DNA of 64,000 bases from Candidatus Aenigmatarchaeota archaeon (GCA_030018415.1 JASEGC010000002.1:83058-147057), one strand, 5' to 3'; counted from the stretch's first letter, positions 35,792 through 44,584 are shown. Numbers and translations: made by a program. The notes: a model not told the origin generated them from the sequence alone.

Positions 35792-36893
35792 TTAGAGATG
35801 ATATTGACTCACAGACGTATTTTATTTCTTCCTTTTTTAAGGTTGATCCTGAAGGTAAGTTGATTCCTTTTTTTGATAATTCATCTGCAACAGGAAATTT
35901 TTGTTTTTTGTAATATTTGGCATATATTGGTTGTTTATGAATTGGGATGAAAAAGGATCTTGTTTCTATGCCCGCTTTTTCCAAACGGTTCATTAGACTA
36001 TCTCTACTCGACCCGAAATCCTTTTCAACTAAAACAGAGTACATCCAGTAGACATCCTTAGCCCATTTTGCTTCTGTAGGAAGAGTGAGACCTTGAACAC
36101 TCTTTAACAATTTATTGTACAAGACCGCATTCCTTCTTCTTATTTCAACTAATTCATCGATTTTTTCAAGTTGTGCTAAACCTACAGCAGCCTGTAGAGC
36201 AGACATACGATAACTAAAGCCTAAACTTTGATGCCAAAACCGATTATTTTCGCTAAAAGCGTGATCCCTTAATATCTTTGCCCTTTCTGCAATTTTTTCA
36301 TCATCTGTAACGAGCATTCCACCCTCACCCGTAGTTATTATCTTGTTTGCATAAAAACTAAAACAACCGATATCTCCTATCCCACCAACTCTTCTCTTTT
36401 TGTATTCAGCGCCGTAAGCTTCGGCCGCATCTTCGACAATGAATAATTCTTTGTCTTCAGCTATATCTAAAATGGGATCTATGTCAACAGGATGACCATA
36501 AATATGTACAACCACGATAGCCTTAGTTCTATCAGTTATCCTTTCTTGTATTTTGTCTGTGTCGATGTTCCAATAGTCTGGTTCAGAATCAACTAAGATA
36601 GGCTTGGCTCCTGTGTAAGTTACTGCGTTAGCTGTTGCAATCATCGTTAGAGTTGGAATGATGACTTCATCGCCCTTTTTTATACCTAGAGAAGCCATGG
36701 CTAGATGGAGAGCCGTCGTCCCACTTGAGGTTGTTATCCCATACCTTACACCACAATATTCACTAAATTTTTCTTCAAACTCTGTAACATAATTACTACG
36801 AGAAGAAATCCAAGAAGACTTTATGCAATCCATAACATAGTTTAATTCTTTTTTTCCTAGTTTTGGTGAAGCAATGGGGATCTTGAACTTCAT
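35784..36893 (-). CDS. DegT/DnrJ/EryC1/StrS sugar aminotransferase
   Basis: A 369-residue PLP enzyme. SSGTTALHLAM (56-66) is the phosphate-binding region, EDAAEAYG at 154-161 contains the PLP-nitrogen Asp, and the Schiff-base Lys is K184 in SFYANKIITTGEGG. RDHAFSENNRFWHQSLGFSYRMS and the C-terminal PIHKQPIYAKYY are typical of the VioA/PerA/WecE group that aminates keto sugar nucleotides. It is followed by the Gfo/Idh/MocA gene in an overlapping arrangement, a common pairing for making N-modified sugars for surface glycans. Confidence 0.92.
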   Translation of the reverse strand: MKFKIPIASPKLGKKELNYVMDCIKSSWISSRSNYVTEFEEKFSEYCGVRYGITTSSGTTALHLAMASLGIKKGDEVIIPTLTMIATANAVTYTGAKPILVDSEPDYWNIDTDKIQERITDRTKAIVVVHIYGHPVDIDPILDIAEDKELFIVEDAAEAYGAEYKKRRVGGIGDIGCFSFYANKIITTGEGGMLVTDDEKIAERAKILRDHAFSENNRFWHQSLGFSYRMSALQAAVGLAQLEKIDELVEIRRRNAVLYNKLLKSVQGLTLPTEAKWAKDVYWMYSVLVEKDFGSSRDSLMNRLEKAGIETRSFFIPIHKQPIYAKYYKKQKFPVADELSKKGINLPSGSTLKKEEIKYVCESISSLRG

Positions 36894-36955
36894 GTTATTA
36901 AAAGATATTCTAGGTTTAATATTTTAATGTATTCATGAAAGTAGATGTGGGAGAT

Positions 36956-38140
36956 ATGAAGATTTGTATAGTAAGTAGGGGGGATTTGAGTTTATTTTTC
37001 CCAACTCAAGGGGCTTCAGTCAAACTATACAACACTGTAAAACACCTCTCTTTACTCGGAGTAAGGGTGTTCTTTGTCACAGCAGAAAACGACCAATATT
37101 TTGAAGTTAAGAATAGGATTTTTAAGAGAAAGAAATATCCATACTGGCTAGCTAAATCTCCAGTAACGAAAAGAATGAAAAAGATACTTTCGTGGTTTGG
37201 AATACCTCCAGAAATCTTTCCTCTTTATCATCCACTAATTAATTTTAAACTCTGGCTTAAGGTTTTGTACGTCGCAATAAAAGAGAGAGTCAATTTAATT
37301 CAAGCAGAGTTTACGTGTTTTGGAATACCTGCAATTTTTACTAAGCTGTTAACTTCGATTCCTGTTTGCCTAGTCGAACATAATGTAGAAACTTTTCAAA
37401 TCCCAGAAACAACGAGTATCAGTAAAAGAGGTAGGAGAATAGTCAAAGCTATAGAAAAATTCGTTTGCAATTTTTCAGACAGGATAATCGCTATCACAAA
37501 AGAAGACAAAAAAAGATTAGAAATTTTGGGAATCTGTAACAAAAAGATTAAAATCATACCTCATGGCATCGATCTTGGCTTTTTCAAAAAAACTAATGGA
37601 AAAAAAGTAAGAAAAAAGTTCAAACTTAAGTTTCCGACTCTAATCTTTCATGGAGTTTATTCTTACAAAGCAAACTATGATGCGGTAAAAATAATAGCTA
37701 AAAAAATATTACCAAAACTCGAGAAAGAAATGATAAAAACAAGAGTACTGGCGGTCGGAGATTTCCCTCCTAAAGATGTGAAACATTCGAATTTAATTTT
37801 TACAGGAGTCGTTAACAATTTACCTGACTACATAGATGCAGCGGATATAGCCATAGTACCGATTCAAGCTGGTGGGGGGATGAGAATGAAGATTCTTGAA
37901 TACTTTGCATCTAAAAAGCCAGTTATTTCTACAAGAAAGGGGGTAGAAGGGATACCTGTGAAAAATGGGGAAGAAATAATTTTGGCGGATATAGAAGAAT
38001 TTCCGAAAAAAATTGTGAAACTAATTAAATCGAGGAAATTGAGGAAAGAAATAGCAGAAAATGCATTTAGATTCGTCCAAGATTACGATTGGAAAAAGAT
38101 TTGTAAAAAATACGTAGAGATTTATCGACAAATCTTGTGA
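36956..38140 (+). CDS. Glycosyltransferase family 4
   Basis: A 394-residue GT-B enzyme from Met 36956 (MKICIVSRGDLSLFFPTQGA); Met at 36935 would add seven residues without family support. The N-terminal domain has GASVKLYNTVKHL and LVEHNVETFQIPE. The C-terminal donor domain has IPHGIDLGFFKK, LIFHGVYSYKANYDAV and GGGMRMKILEYFASKKPVIS, the EX7E-type sugar-nucleotide site. It is a distant paralog of the GT4 at 44585-45724. It converges with, and directly abuts, the degenerate phosphatase-like gene. Confidence 0.9.
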   Translation: MKICIVSRGDLSLFFPTQGASVKLYNTVKHLSLLGVRVFFVTAENDQYFEVKNRIFKRKKYPYWLAKSPVTKRMKKILSWFGIPPEIFPLYHPLINFKLWLKVLYVAIKERVNLIQAEFTCFGIPAIFTKLLTSIPVCLVEHNVETFQIPETTSISKRGRRIVKAIEKFVCNFSDRIIAITKEDKKRLEILGICNKKIKIIPHGIDLGFFKKTNGKKVRKKFKLKFPTLIFHGVYSYKANYDAVKIIAKKILPKLEKEMIKTRVLAVGDFPPKDVKHSNLIFTGVVNNLPDYIDAADIAIVPIQAGGGMRMKILEYFASKKPVISTRKGVEGIPVKNGEEIILADIEEFPKKIVKLIKSRKLRKEIAENAFRFVQDYDWKKICKKYVEIYRQIL

Positions 38141-39367
38141 TCACATTAATGCTTTACCTTCCATGTCATTTGGTATAGATATGTTCAAAAGATGTAAGAT
38201 GGTTGGTGCGATATCGTAAATAGTTGCATCACGAATTTCTTCTTTTTCTATGTCATTCCCGTACATGATAAAAATTCCTTCTTCAGTAGTCCTACCAGAG
38301 ACTATCCTCCTGAGAATAAAATCCTTGATTGGGTATCTTTTGTTCAGTATCATGATCTTTTCTTCGTTTATTTGTAAAGGAACCTTCCTCCTTAAAACTA
38401 AATCCTTATCCGATTCAAAAACATCAAAGACAGGTTTTTTTGTTTCTCCTACGTAAACATTAGAGAAAAGATCGATAACTCTAGTTTTTATATCTTCCTT
38501 AGAAAGATCTATCTCACCTTTGTAATCGAAACGCAATAAACCGCCGACTTCTAGGATCTTGTTTACTAGAATTTTATCTATGACCTTTTGCGGTATAGTG
38601 GCATCAAAACCATAGCCAGAGACTATGATTATAGTTGTGTTTTTTTCTTTGATCAGATTACCGAGATAAGAGTCAAATTCCTTGTAGTATTCCTCTATCA
38701 CTTTACCATATTTTTCTATCCCATCCTCGCTAACATTCTGAAACCTTTCCGGTTCTCTGTACATCCAGAAGTAGAGCTGGAGCCTGGGTAATTCTGGAAG
38801 GACTAGGCCGGACAAATCTGGCTTCAGCTTTTCTCTAGAATAGAAGAATTCTCTCATCCTATAATCGAGTATATAAAAGTCGTAAACCAAGTCTTTATCG
38901 ACTTTATTGGTTGGAACGAGTATTTTCAGGTAATAGAATTTTTTGAAAAATTCTAAGATAGGATTCATCAGTAAGTAAAAACCCTTCAAGTCGTAAATTT
39001 CACCTTTTATACTATTCGGCCAGTAATGGCTTATGACAGTCTTGTTTTTTTCAGATGCTATTTCCCAAAGACTCTCACTCTCTTGAGATTTACCTCTGGC
39101 TATATGACTCCAGACTTGGTACGATTGAATCGAGGAATTTATAGTCCCATGAGCTCCGTTCTCTATTAGAAACTTAAGATTTGGTAATTCATCTTTCTCA
39201 ATTGAAGGCTTTATAACTCTCCATGTCCCTCCCTCTAACCCAATAACTATTATTTCCTCTTTCTTCGGTGGATTATAGAATAAGTAAGGATATGAAAAAG
39301 GGATTAGAACTAAAATGAAGAAGAATAAGAAAATCAAAAAGACGATTGTTTTTTTGGCATGCCTCAT
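38141..39367 (-). CDS. Membrane-anchored alkaline-phosphatase-superfamily protein, catalytic residues lost
   Basis: A 408-residue protein with one N-terminal membrane anchor (residues 8-27). The fold marks of the AP3A-hydrolase/phosphodiesterase group are present: VIGLEGGTWRVIKP, LPNLKFLIENGAHG, IIIVSGYGF and a C-terminal ATIYDIAPTILHLL. Compared with the intact relative at 40548-42032, the nucleophile Thr (SPVTWTSFATG) is Val (SYQVWSHIARG), and the metal-binding Asp-His of SDHGF are Gly-Tyr (SGYGF). It is therefore probably not a phosphatase; a binding or structural role outside the cell is more likely. It is also shorter than its relative. Confidence 0.8.
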   Translation of the reverse strand: MRHAKKTIVFLIFLFFFILVLIPFSYPYLFYNPPKKEEIIVIGLEGGTWRVIKPSIEKDELPNLKFLIENGAHGTINSSIQSYQVWSHIARGKSQESESLWEIASEKNKTVISHYWPNSIKGEIYDLKGFYLLMNPILEFFKKFYYLKILVPTNKVDKDLVYDFYILDYRMREFFYSREKLKPDLSGLVLPELPRLQLYFWMYREPERFQNVSEDGIEKYGKVIEEYYKEFDSYLGNLIKEKNTTIIIVSGYGFDATIPQKVIDKILVNKILEVGGLLRFDYKGEIDLSKEDIKTRVIDLFSNVYVGETKKPVFDVFESDKDLVLRRKVPLQINEEKIMILNKRYPIKDFILRRIVSGRTTEEGIFIMYGNDIEKEEIRDATIYDIAPTILHLLNISIPNDMEGKALM

Positions 39368-39411
39368 AATACATCAACTTTACTTTACAAACGATAAGAA
39401 AATTCTTAGAC

Positions 39412-40506
39412 TTAAATTAATTTCCTTATTTCCTCTCTAATCATTTTATTTGTCGGAATATGTGTCGAAACACAATTTGAACAAGCATCGGTGATTTTTC
39501 CCTCAAGAAGATGCCTTCTAAAATCCTCAAACTCCTTTCCATACCAGACATCCTTGAAACTCCTGCTTTTCACACTAATCTCCTTTCTATAAACATTCGA
39601 GAGGAAGATTGTGGAACAGGGACCAACTTCACCATTTGCCTCTATTTTTGGCCAGATCCAAGGCTCATAGCAGGGTAGATCTAGAAATCCTCTTGGTTTC
39701 GACTCTCCCAAGATTCTTTCTCGAAGATTTCCTGTTTTTTCGACGGACCCGACCTTCTGTAAGCTGACCAAATTAGTTGAAATCGATAAGGAATCTGCCA
39801 GTTCTTTTAGGTATGGTATTCTCTCTATAAACCATCTCCTTTGTTTTTCATTCAATTTTAACTTCTTCACGTCAGGATTACTCACGAAAACAGGTTCTAT
39901 CGTTATATTTTTGACTTCAAGATCATGAGCTGATTTTATCAGCCCTGCAATTTCCTTATAATTTATTTTTGTCAAGACAGTACTGAACTCGAGCATCGGC
40001 TTTTCAGAGCCAAAAAGCTTTTTGTAATGAGCAAACAATTTTATGTTTTTGACTATCTCATCGAAAGTCCCTTTTACTCCTCTAGATTTATCGTTTATTT
40101 CAGGGCTTGGTCCATCTAGACTGAAGATAACGTTATCCCATTTCATCTCAACAACTTTCTTCACATCCTTTTCTTTCCATAGAGTTCCATTGTTCACGAG
40201 TCTTCCAGTCTTTCCATAAGATTTTATTATCTTCATCATCTTAAGAGTGACTTCTTTTCTTACTAAAGGCTCGCCACCACCACTTATCTGTAGGATATCA
40301 ACTCCCATCTTACAAAGTTCTTGAGTTATTTCCATCCATCTTTTCCTCGACATTTCCTTCTTTTCACTGTAAGGATTCAGCCTCAAGAAACAGAAAGGAC
40401 ATTTCAAGTTACATTTATTGGTTGGATAGATCAAGACTTTGTGTGGAGGTGCTTTCCTGCCTTTTGCCCATTCGATTATTCTATCAATGGCTTCTTTCTC
40501 TACCAT
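39412..40506 (-). CDS. Radical SAM/SPASM protein, isolated copy
   Basis: A 364-residue rSAM with handle RIIEWAKGRKAPP, CNLKCPFC at residues 32-39, SGGGEPLVRK, NNGTLW and SLDGPSPEINDKSRGVKGTF. The C-terminal region is PCYEPW, G-x4-C (GEVGPCST), DVWYGKEF and ACSNCV. It is most like 25825-26913 although it lies 12 kb away. Here it sits between a degenerate and an intact alkaline-phosphatase-superfamily protein with gaps of about 40 bases, so these three may be co-expressed. Phospho-glycan or phospholipid tailoring would fit. Confidence 0.9.
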   Translation of the reverse strand: MVEKEAIDRIIEWAKGRKAPPHKVLIYPTNKCNLKCPFCFLRLNPYSEKKEMSRKRWMEITQELCKMGVDILQISGGGEPLVRKEVTLKMMKIIKSYGKTGRLVNNGTLWKEKDVKKVVEMKWDNVIFSLDGPSPEINDKSRGVKGTFDEIVKNIKLFAHYKKLFGSEKPMLEFSTVLTKINYKEIAGLIKSAHDLEVKNITIEPVFVSNPDVKKLKLNEKQRRWFIERIPYLKELADSLSISTNLVSLQKVGSVEKTGNLRERILGESKPRGFLDLPCYEPWIWPKIEANGEVGPCSTIFLSNVYRKEISVKSRSFKDVWYGKEFEDFRRHLLEGKITDACSNCVSTHIPTNKMIREEIRKLI

Positions 40507-40547
40507 GATTTCACTCTTGTATTGAAACTATTTAACTTATTTAGCCT

Positions 40548-42032
40548 CTATTTTTCGAAAATAGGGGTAAAACCTGGCACTCCATCTGAATGTTCGGCCT
40601 TTATCCCAAAAAAGCTTAAAATGGAAGTGGCTATGTCTTCCAGAGAAGCATTTTTAGACTTCGGTCTCAGTCCCTTCAAGATCATGAACCCACCATATTC
40701 ATGAGTCCCTGTTTCTTTTAAGTTTGATTCTAACAATCCTGAAAAAGTAAAGCCACCCACCGCGCTATAATTTTTTTCAGTAACAAGCAATATGTCTGGA
40801 GAAAGGTCAGTAAAAGAACCATCGTAAATTTCAGAGCTTCTACGGATTTCTTTAAAAATAGGTACATCGCTCTCTGGATCTTTAACTTTTTTCAACTTTT
40901 GTGTGATCTCGTTTATCAATTTTTCACGCAAATCCTCGTTCATTCTTTTATTGATGTAAATGCCAGGCTCGTAAAAGGCACAGGTAAACGCTTTAGTTTT
41001 TTCGTAGTCTATATCGAAGTTCAAGACCATTGTTTCAGAGGGTTTCTTGCCGAGTTTTTTAAAAAGATTGAGGAATAAATCGTTCAACCTGATTTTTTTG
41101 ATAAAAGTTGAAGTTTTCAGGAGTAAAGTCTTCACAAAATTTTTTGGTGTAGGTTTAAGTTTCAAATAACCTTCTTCGATCAGCCAATGATTGAGATGGA
41201 ACCTTTTTTCGACTCTTCTGAAACCATGATCAGAAACTATTAGAATTGGGATATCGCCGGCTTGCCCAATTAACTCCCCTATCTTTTCGTCGATAAATTG
41301 ATAATATCTTGGAATTTCTTCTCCATATTTCGAATTTTTTTCCATATCTTTCCAAAGGTAGTGTTGAATCCTATCTATACCAGTAAACAAAACAAAGAAT
41401 AAATCCCATTTTTCTGATCTCATGAGTTTTAAAGCTGTTCTAGCCCTTTTTTCTGTCGTGTCATATAAATCGGACAAAAATTCATCCTTTGGTGTATCCA
41501 CATAACCTTTTGCCTCTAATTTGTACCCTTCTTTCTCGAGTTCATCTTCAAGGCTTTTCGGATATGCGGCTAAATGGGGAGAAGGCATCCCTGAAATTAT
41601 CGTTCCATTAACTTCTTCTGGTGGATATGTTAAGTACATATTAATGATTATAGCCTTTTTTCCATGCTCACTTAAAATTCTCCAAAAAGTTTTTTCTTTT
41701 ATATCACTCGACAGAGGAATGTATGTTTCATAAGTGTATGGATCACATTGCTGCCATCCAAATATTCCATGCCTTCCAGGATTAACGCCTGTAGCGAATG
41801 AAGTCCAAGTTACAGGAGAGACTAGGGGTAATTCAGAAGTTAAGTTTAGTACTTTACCGTCTTTTAAGAGTTTCGATAGGTTTGGTAGCTTGTCTTCTTT
41901 CATTAAAGAAACAATTAAATCGTAAGATGCTCCTTCTATACCTATTATGAAAAGCTTTTGTGACACAGCAGTAACTTCACCCATAAAAAGTATTGCGAAG
42001 ATAAACACAAAAAAGATTAGCTTGAATCTCAT
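40548..42032 (-). CDS. Secreted phosphodiesterase/nucleotide-pyrophosphatase-like protein (alkaline phosphatase superfamily)
   Basis: A 494-residue protein with an N-terminal signal or anchor (FKLIFFVFIFAILFMGEVTA). The active-site parts are complete: VTWTSFATGVNPGRHGIFGW with the nucleophile Thr near residue 75, FVLFTGIDRIQHYLW, LIVSDHGFRRV and FHLNHWL, and GTHEYGGFMIL towards the end. These match archaeal AP3A hydrolase/type I phosphodiesterase relatives that cleave phosphodiesters or phosphonates outside the cell. It is the first gene of a leftward trio with the rSAM at 39412-40506 and its degenerate relative. Confidence 0.87.
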   Translation of the reverse strand: MRFKLIFFVFIFAILFMGEVTAVSQKLFIIGIEGASYDLIVSLMKEDKLPNLSKLLKDGKVLNLTSELPLVSPVTWTSFATGVNPGRHGIFGWQQCDPYTYETYIPLSSDIKEKTFWRILSEHGKKAIIINMYLTYPPEEVNGTIISGMPSPHLAAYPKSLEDELEKEGYKLEAKGYVDTPKDEFLSDLYDTTEKRARTALKLMRSEKWDLFFVLFTGIDRIQHYLWKDMEKNSKYGEEIPRYYQFIDEKIGELIGQAGDIPILIVSDHGFRRVEKRFHLNHWLIEEGYLKLKPTPKNFVKTLLLKTSTFIKKIRLNDLFLNLFKKLGKKPSETMVLNFDIDYEKTKAFTCAFYEPGIYINKRMNEDLREKLINEITQKLKKVKDPESDVPIFKEIRRSSEIYDGSFTDLSPDILLVTEKNYSAVGGFTFSGLLESNLKETGTHEYGGFMILKGLRPKSKNASLEDIATSILSFFGIKAEHSDGVPGFTPIFEK

Positions 42033-42161
42033 ATAACCTTTTTAGAGAATTAAAATTTAATACCTGAATCTTGTTCACTCATCCGATAAAATCTCATCCG
42101 ATCTTATACATGAATTGCAGCATACCAAAAATATTTATTGTAATTATCCATAATTAATGAC
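42033..42161. promoter_or_regulatory. Divergent intergenic region with a plus-strand AT box
   Basis: This 129-base gap lies between the leftward phosphodiesterase and the rightward sulfur module. A TATA-like stretch (aaaaatatttattg) near 42126-42139 is about 25 bases before the ATG at 42162, in keeping with a short or absent leader. A near-repeat (ccgataaaatctcatccgat) is seen at about 42083-42102; its meaning is unknown. Confidence 0.4.
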
Positions 42162-42398
42162 ATGGTAAGAGAAAGAAAGAAAAGGTCCAAGTTTACTCCT
42201 ATTTCTATACCAACACCACTCTTTGATAATATAAGAGAGATGATCGAGGGCACTGGATTTCCTTCTGTTTCGAGCTTTGCAACATATATTCTGAGAGAGG
42301 TGATAATAAGTTTGGAAGGAAAGAAGAAGAAAGTTCTGACAGAAGGAGAAAAGAAAAAAATGGAGAAAAGACTTAGAATCCTTGGTTATTTGGAGTGA
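42162..42398 (+). CDS. Small ribbon-helix-helix-like protein
   Basis: A 78-residue basic protein. ISIPTPLFDNIREMIEGTGFPSVSSFATYILREVI has the strand-helix-turn-helix pattern of MetJ/Arc (CopG-like) DNA-binding proteins, flanked by Lys/Arg-rich ends. Its stop overlaps the start of the TauE-like gene by 4 bases, so it probably regulates this sulfur module. This family often precedes sulfur-assimilation genes in archaea, as I recall it; the operator has not been identified here. Confidence 0.72.
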   Translation: MVRERKKRSKFTPISIPTPLFDNIREMIEGTGFPSVSSFATYILREVIISLEGKKKKVLTEGEKKKMEKRLRILGYLE

Positions 42399-43168
42399 AA
42401 ATTATGATAGAATTTTTTGTATTAATTTTTTTGGCTGGATTTATTATGGAATACGTAGACTCGACTTTAGGTGGTGGTTATGGAACTGTACTTACACCAT
42501 TATTCTTACTGCTAGGCTATACTGCGCCAACAATAGTGCCGATGATATTATTATCAGAAATTTTAACGGGTATGATCGGTGGTTTTTGGCATAAAAGATT
42601 TGGAAATGTGGATAAGAAAGCTGTATCGTATGTGGCACCGTTTGCAATTGTCGGAACGATGATAGCTATTGTATTGGCTATAACTATATCAAAATTCTGG
42701 ATAAATTTATACATAGGTTTATTGGTTTCGATTCTGGGGGTCTTTATGTTCATAAAATATTATAGGGGGAAAAATAAGTCAGACGACCCGAAAAAAATAC
42801 GTGCTTGGAGACTACCTTTAATCGGTGGTCTAATAGGTTTTAATAAGGGTCTAACTGGTGGTGGTTTTGGCCCTGTATCTACAGCAGGTCTATCATGGGT
42901 TGGTTATGAACCAAGGAAATCTGTGGGTTCAACGGCACTGAGTGAAGGTATAGTCTGTCTTGTTGGATTTATTGGGTACTGGTCAACAAAAGGTATAGGC
43001 ACTATAAATTGGACACTAGCCATTCCATTAATATTTGGAGCAATTTTGGCTACATACCCTGCAGCATGCACAACGACTAAAATACCAAGAAGATTGTTAG
43101 GAATCTTAGTTGCTATAACAGTAATGTTGTTAGGATTAGGTGTGTTAGTAAACTTACCAGGATGGTAG
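42395..43168 (+). CDS. TauE/SafE-family membrane carrier
   Basis: A 257-residue protein with about eight hydrophobic segments. The family repeat marks are LGGGYGTVLTPLFLLLG in the first half and GLTGGGFGPVSTAGL in the second, the paired glycine-rich motifs of TauE/SafE (sulfite/sulfonate/sulfate exporters or importers). It is coupled to the ribbon-helix-helix gene (ATGA-type overlap) and is followed by a CysD-like enzyme, so transport of sulfate or sulfite is the likely role. Direction of transport cannot be told from sequence. Confidence 0.87.
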   Translation: MKIMIEFFVLIFLAGFIMEYVDSTLGGGYGTVLTPLFLLLGYTAPTIVPMILLSEILTGMIGGFWHKRFGNVDKKAVSYVAPFAIVGTMIAIVLAITISKFWINLYIGLLVSILGVFMFIKYYRGKNKSDDPKKIRAWRLPLIGGLIGFNKGLTGGGFGPVSTAGLSWVGYEPRKSVGSTALSEGIVCLVGFIGYWSTKGIGTINWTLAIPLIFGAILATYPAACTTTKIPRRLLGILVAITVMLLGLGVLVNLPGW

Positions 43169-43182
43169 GAAAAAGGTGAAAT

Positions 43183-43314
43183 ATGCCAAAAGGATTTACG
43201 AAAACGAAGAGACATTTCCTTATCAGATCAATATATATACTTGGAATTTATGCTCAAGATGAAGTAAAGGAGTTTTTAGAGCTCGTTAAACCCAAAATAA
43301 AGGTGATATCATAG
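43183..43314 (+). CDS. Small basic protein of unknown function
   Basis: A 43-residue frame (MPKGFTKTKRHFLIRSIYIL..., ending KIKVIS) with its own ribosome site (aaaggtg) 5-8 bases before ATG 43183. It lies between the TauE-like and CysD-like genes and its stop overlaps the apparent start of the latter. I do not recognise the family. Its placement and good ribosome site suggest a real short gene that couples translation to the CysD-like gene. Confidence 0.45.
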   Translation: MPKGFTKTKRHFLIRSIYILGIYAQDEVKEFLELVKPKIKVIS

Positions 43315-44189
43315 AGAGAGCAGAAACAAGCTTAGATGAGTTAATAGACCAAAGTATTTACATTATTAGGGAAGCTCTTGTACAATTTCGTAATCCAGCA
43401 GCTATGTGGTCAACAGGCAAAGATAGTACCACAATGTTATATTTAATAAAGATGGCTTCCCCAGAGAATAAAATAGAAATACCAGTCATTCATCTGGACA
43501 CAGGGAAGAAATTCCCGGAAATCTATGAGTTTAGAACAAGGATTGCAAAAGAATGGAACTTAAAGCTAATAATAGGAAAGAATAAGGATGCTCTGAAAAA
43601 AGGTATATCACCGGAAACAACTAGTCGTTTTAATTGCTGTACAGCTCTCAAGACTGAAGCACTTAAACAAGTTATCAGAAAGTATGAATTTGACGCTCTG
43701 ATAATGTCGATAAGAAGGGACGAACATGCAATGAGGAATATCGAGAGGTATTGGTCTCCTAGGGATAAAGACTTTAAGTGGCATCTCGTAAGGCCAAAAG
43801 AACCTGAAGAAATGAAAGAAGGAGATGCACCGTTTGTCTCTTTACAACCAATAGAGTTTGCTGGTTGGGACTTGTACCAGTCTAACTTCGGACCAAATAC
43901 GGATCATGTCAGAGTCCATCCAATCTTACACTGGACTGAGCTGGATGTTTGGAGGTACATAAAAAGAGAGAAACTACCAATAAATCCCCTGTATTTTTCT
44001 AAGAATGGTTTTAGGTATAGGAGTTTAGGTTGTGAATGTTGTACCATTCCTGTAAAATCTAACGCTAGAACAATAAACGAAATCATAGATGAATTGAAGG
44101 TAACAGACATAGAAGAAAGGTCTGGTAGAGCTCAGGATAAGGAAGATGAAGAAATAATGAGAAGACTTCGTTGCTTAGGGTACATGTAA
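43311..44189 (+). CDS. cysD: CysD-like sulfate adenylyltransferase subunit / PAPS-reductase family protein
   Basis: The PP-loop is WSTGKDSTTMLYL, followed by VIHLDTGKKFPEIYEFR, MSIRRDEHAMRN, VRVHPILHWTELDVWRYI, a CECC pair and the ending SGRAQDKEDEEIMRRLRCLGYM, all typical of CysD (ATP sulfurylase small subunit). The only canonical start, ATG 43404, lies at the PP-loop and would delete the conserved helix SIYIIREALVQFRNPAA, which is encoded just upstream. The frame is open to 43290 without ATG, GTG or TTG. A strong ribosome site (aggtgat, 43301-43307) precedes ATC 43308 and ATA 43311, so a non-standard start at ATA 43311 is my best estimate. No CysN is in the window. Confidence 0.8.
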   Translation: MERAETSLDELIDQSIYIIREALVQFRNPAAMWSTGKDSTTMLYLIKMASPENKIEIPVIHLDTGKKFPEIYEFRTRIAKEWNLKLIIGKNKDALKKGISPETTSRFNCCTALKTEALKQVIRKYEFDALIMSIRRDEHAMRNIERYWSPRDKDFKWHLVRPKEPEEMKEGDAPFVSLQPIEFAGWDLYQSNFGPNTDHVRVHPILHWTELDVWRYIKREKLPINPLYFSKNGFRYRSLGCECCTIPVKSNARTINEIIDELKVTDIEERSGRAQDKEDEEIMRRLRCLGYM

Positions 44190-44190
44190 T

Positions 44191-44493
44191 TCAATGAAGG
44201 AGGAATTCTATCAATCGATGAATTGGCTCTATTATCGAGTAAAGTATGAAGCGTTTTAGAATCTCTTTTTTTCTTATATTATTGGCTATTCTTGGACTGA
44301 TTCTGTAGTAAAACCAGACGAATTTCCTCCCTATCCTGTATCTGAACAGTATATTATTCCTAAAATCTCTGAAAACTTCTAGCTTATAATGGTTTGAAGA
44401 ACCATAAACTACTGTCGCTATAAAACAACCCGGCGAATAAGGTGAGGGAATTTGAGAAGAAGGGCTTTGCTTACAAATTTTTTTTTCATGCAT
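44191..44493 (-). CDS. Stand-alone CFIATA-motif protein
   Basis: A 100-residue protein built around CFIATVVYGSSNHYKLEVFR, then FRNNILFRYRIGRKFVWFYYRISPRIA. This is the CFIATA(A/V)YG domain usually found at the C-terminus of longer secreted or membrane proteins in bacteria and archaea, where its function is not established. Here it stands alone with a Lys-rich N-terminus and no clear membrane segment. It converges with the CysD-like gene, one base apart. Confidence 0.7.
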   Translation of the reverse strand: MHEKKICKQSPSSQIPSPYSPGCFIATVVYGSSNHYKLEVFRDFRNNILFRYRIGRKFVWFYYRISPRIANNIRKKEILKRFILYSIIEPIHRLIEFLLH

Positions 44494-44584
44494 TCTTAAT
44501 CTAGACCTAGTCTTCCTTTAAGCCTCAGTATGCTAATATAAAATATTTTTTATTGTATTAAAGATTATAAGATAAAATATAACT

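Noticed and set aside
25825..40506. Recent transposition of the rSAM at 39412-40506 from the array
   Set aside because: It resembles 25825-26913 in protein sequence, but I saw no flanking repeats or transposase, so only common ancestry is supported.
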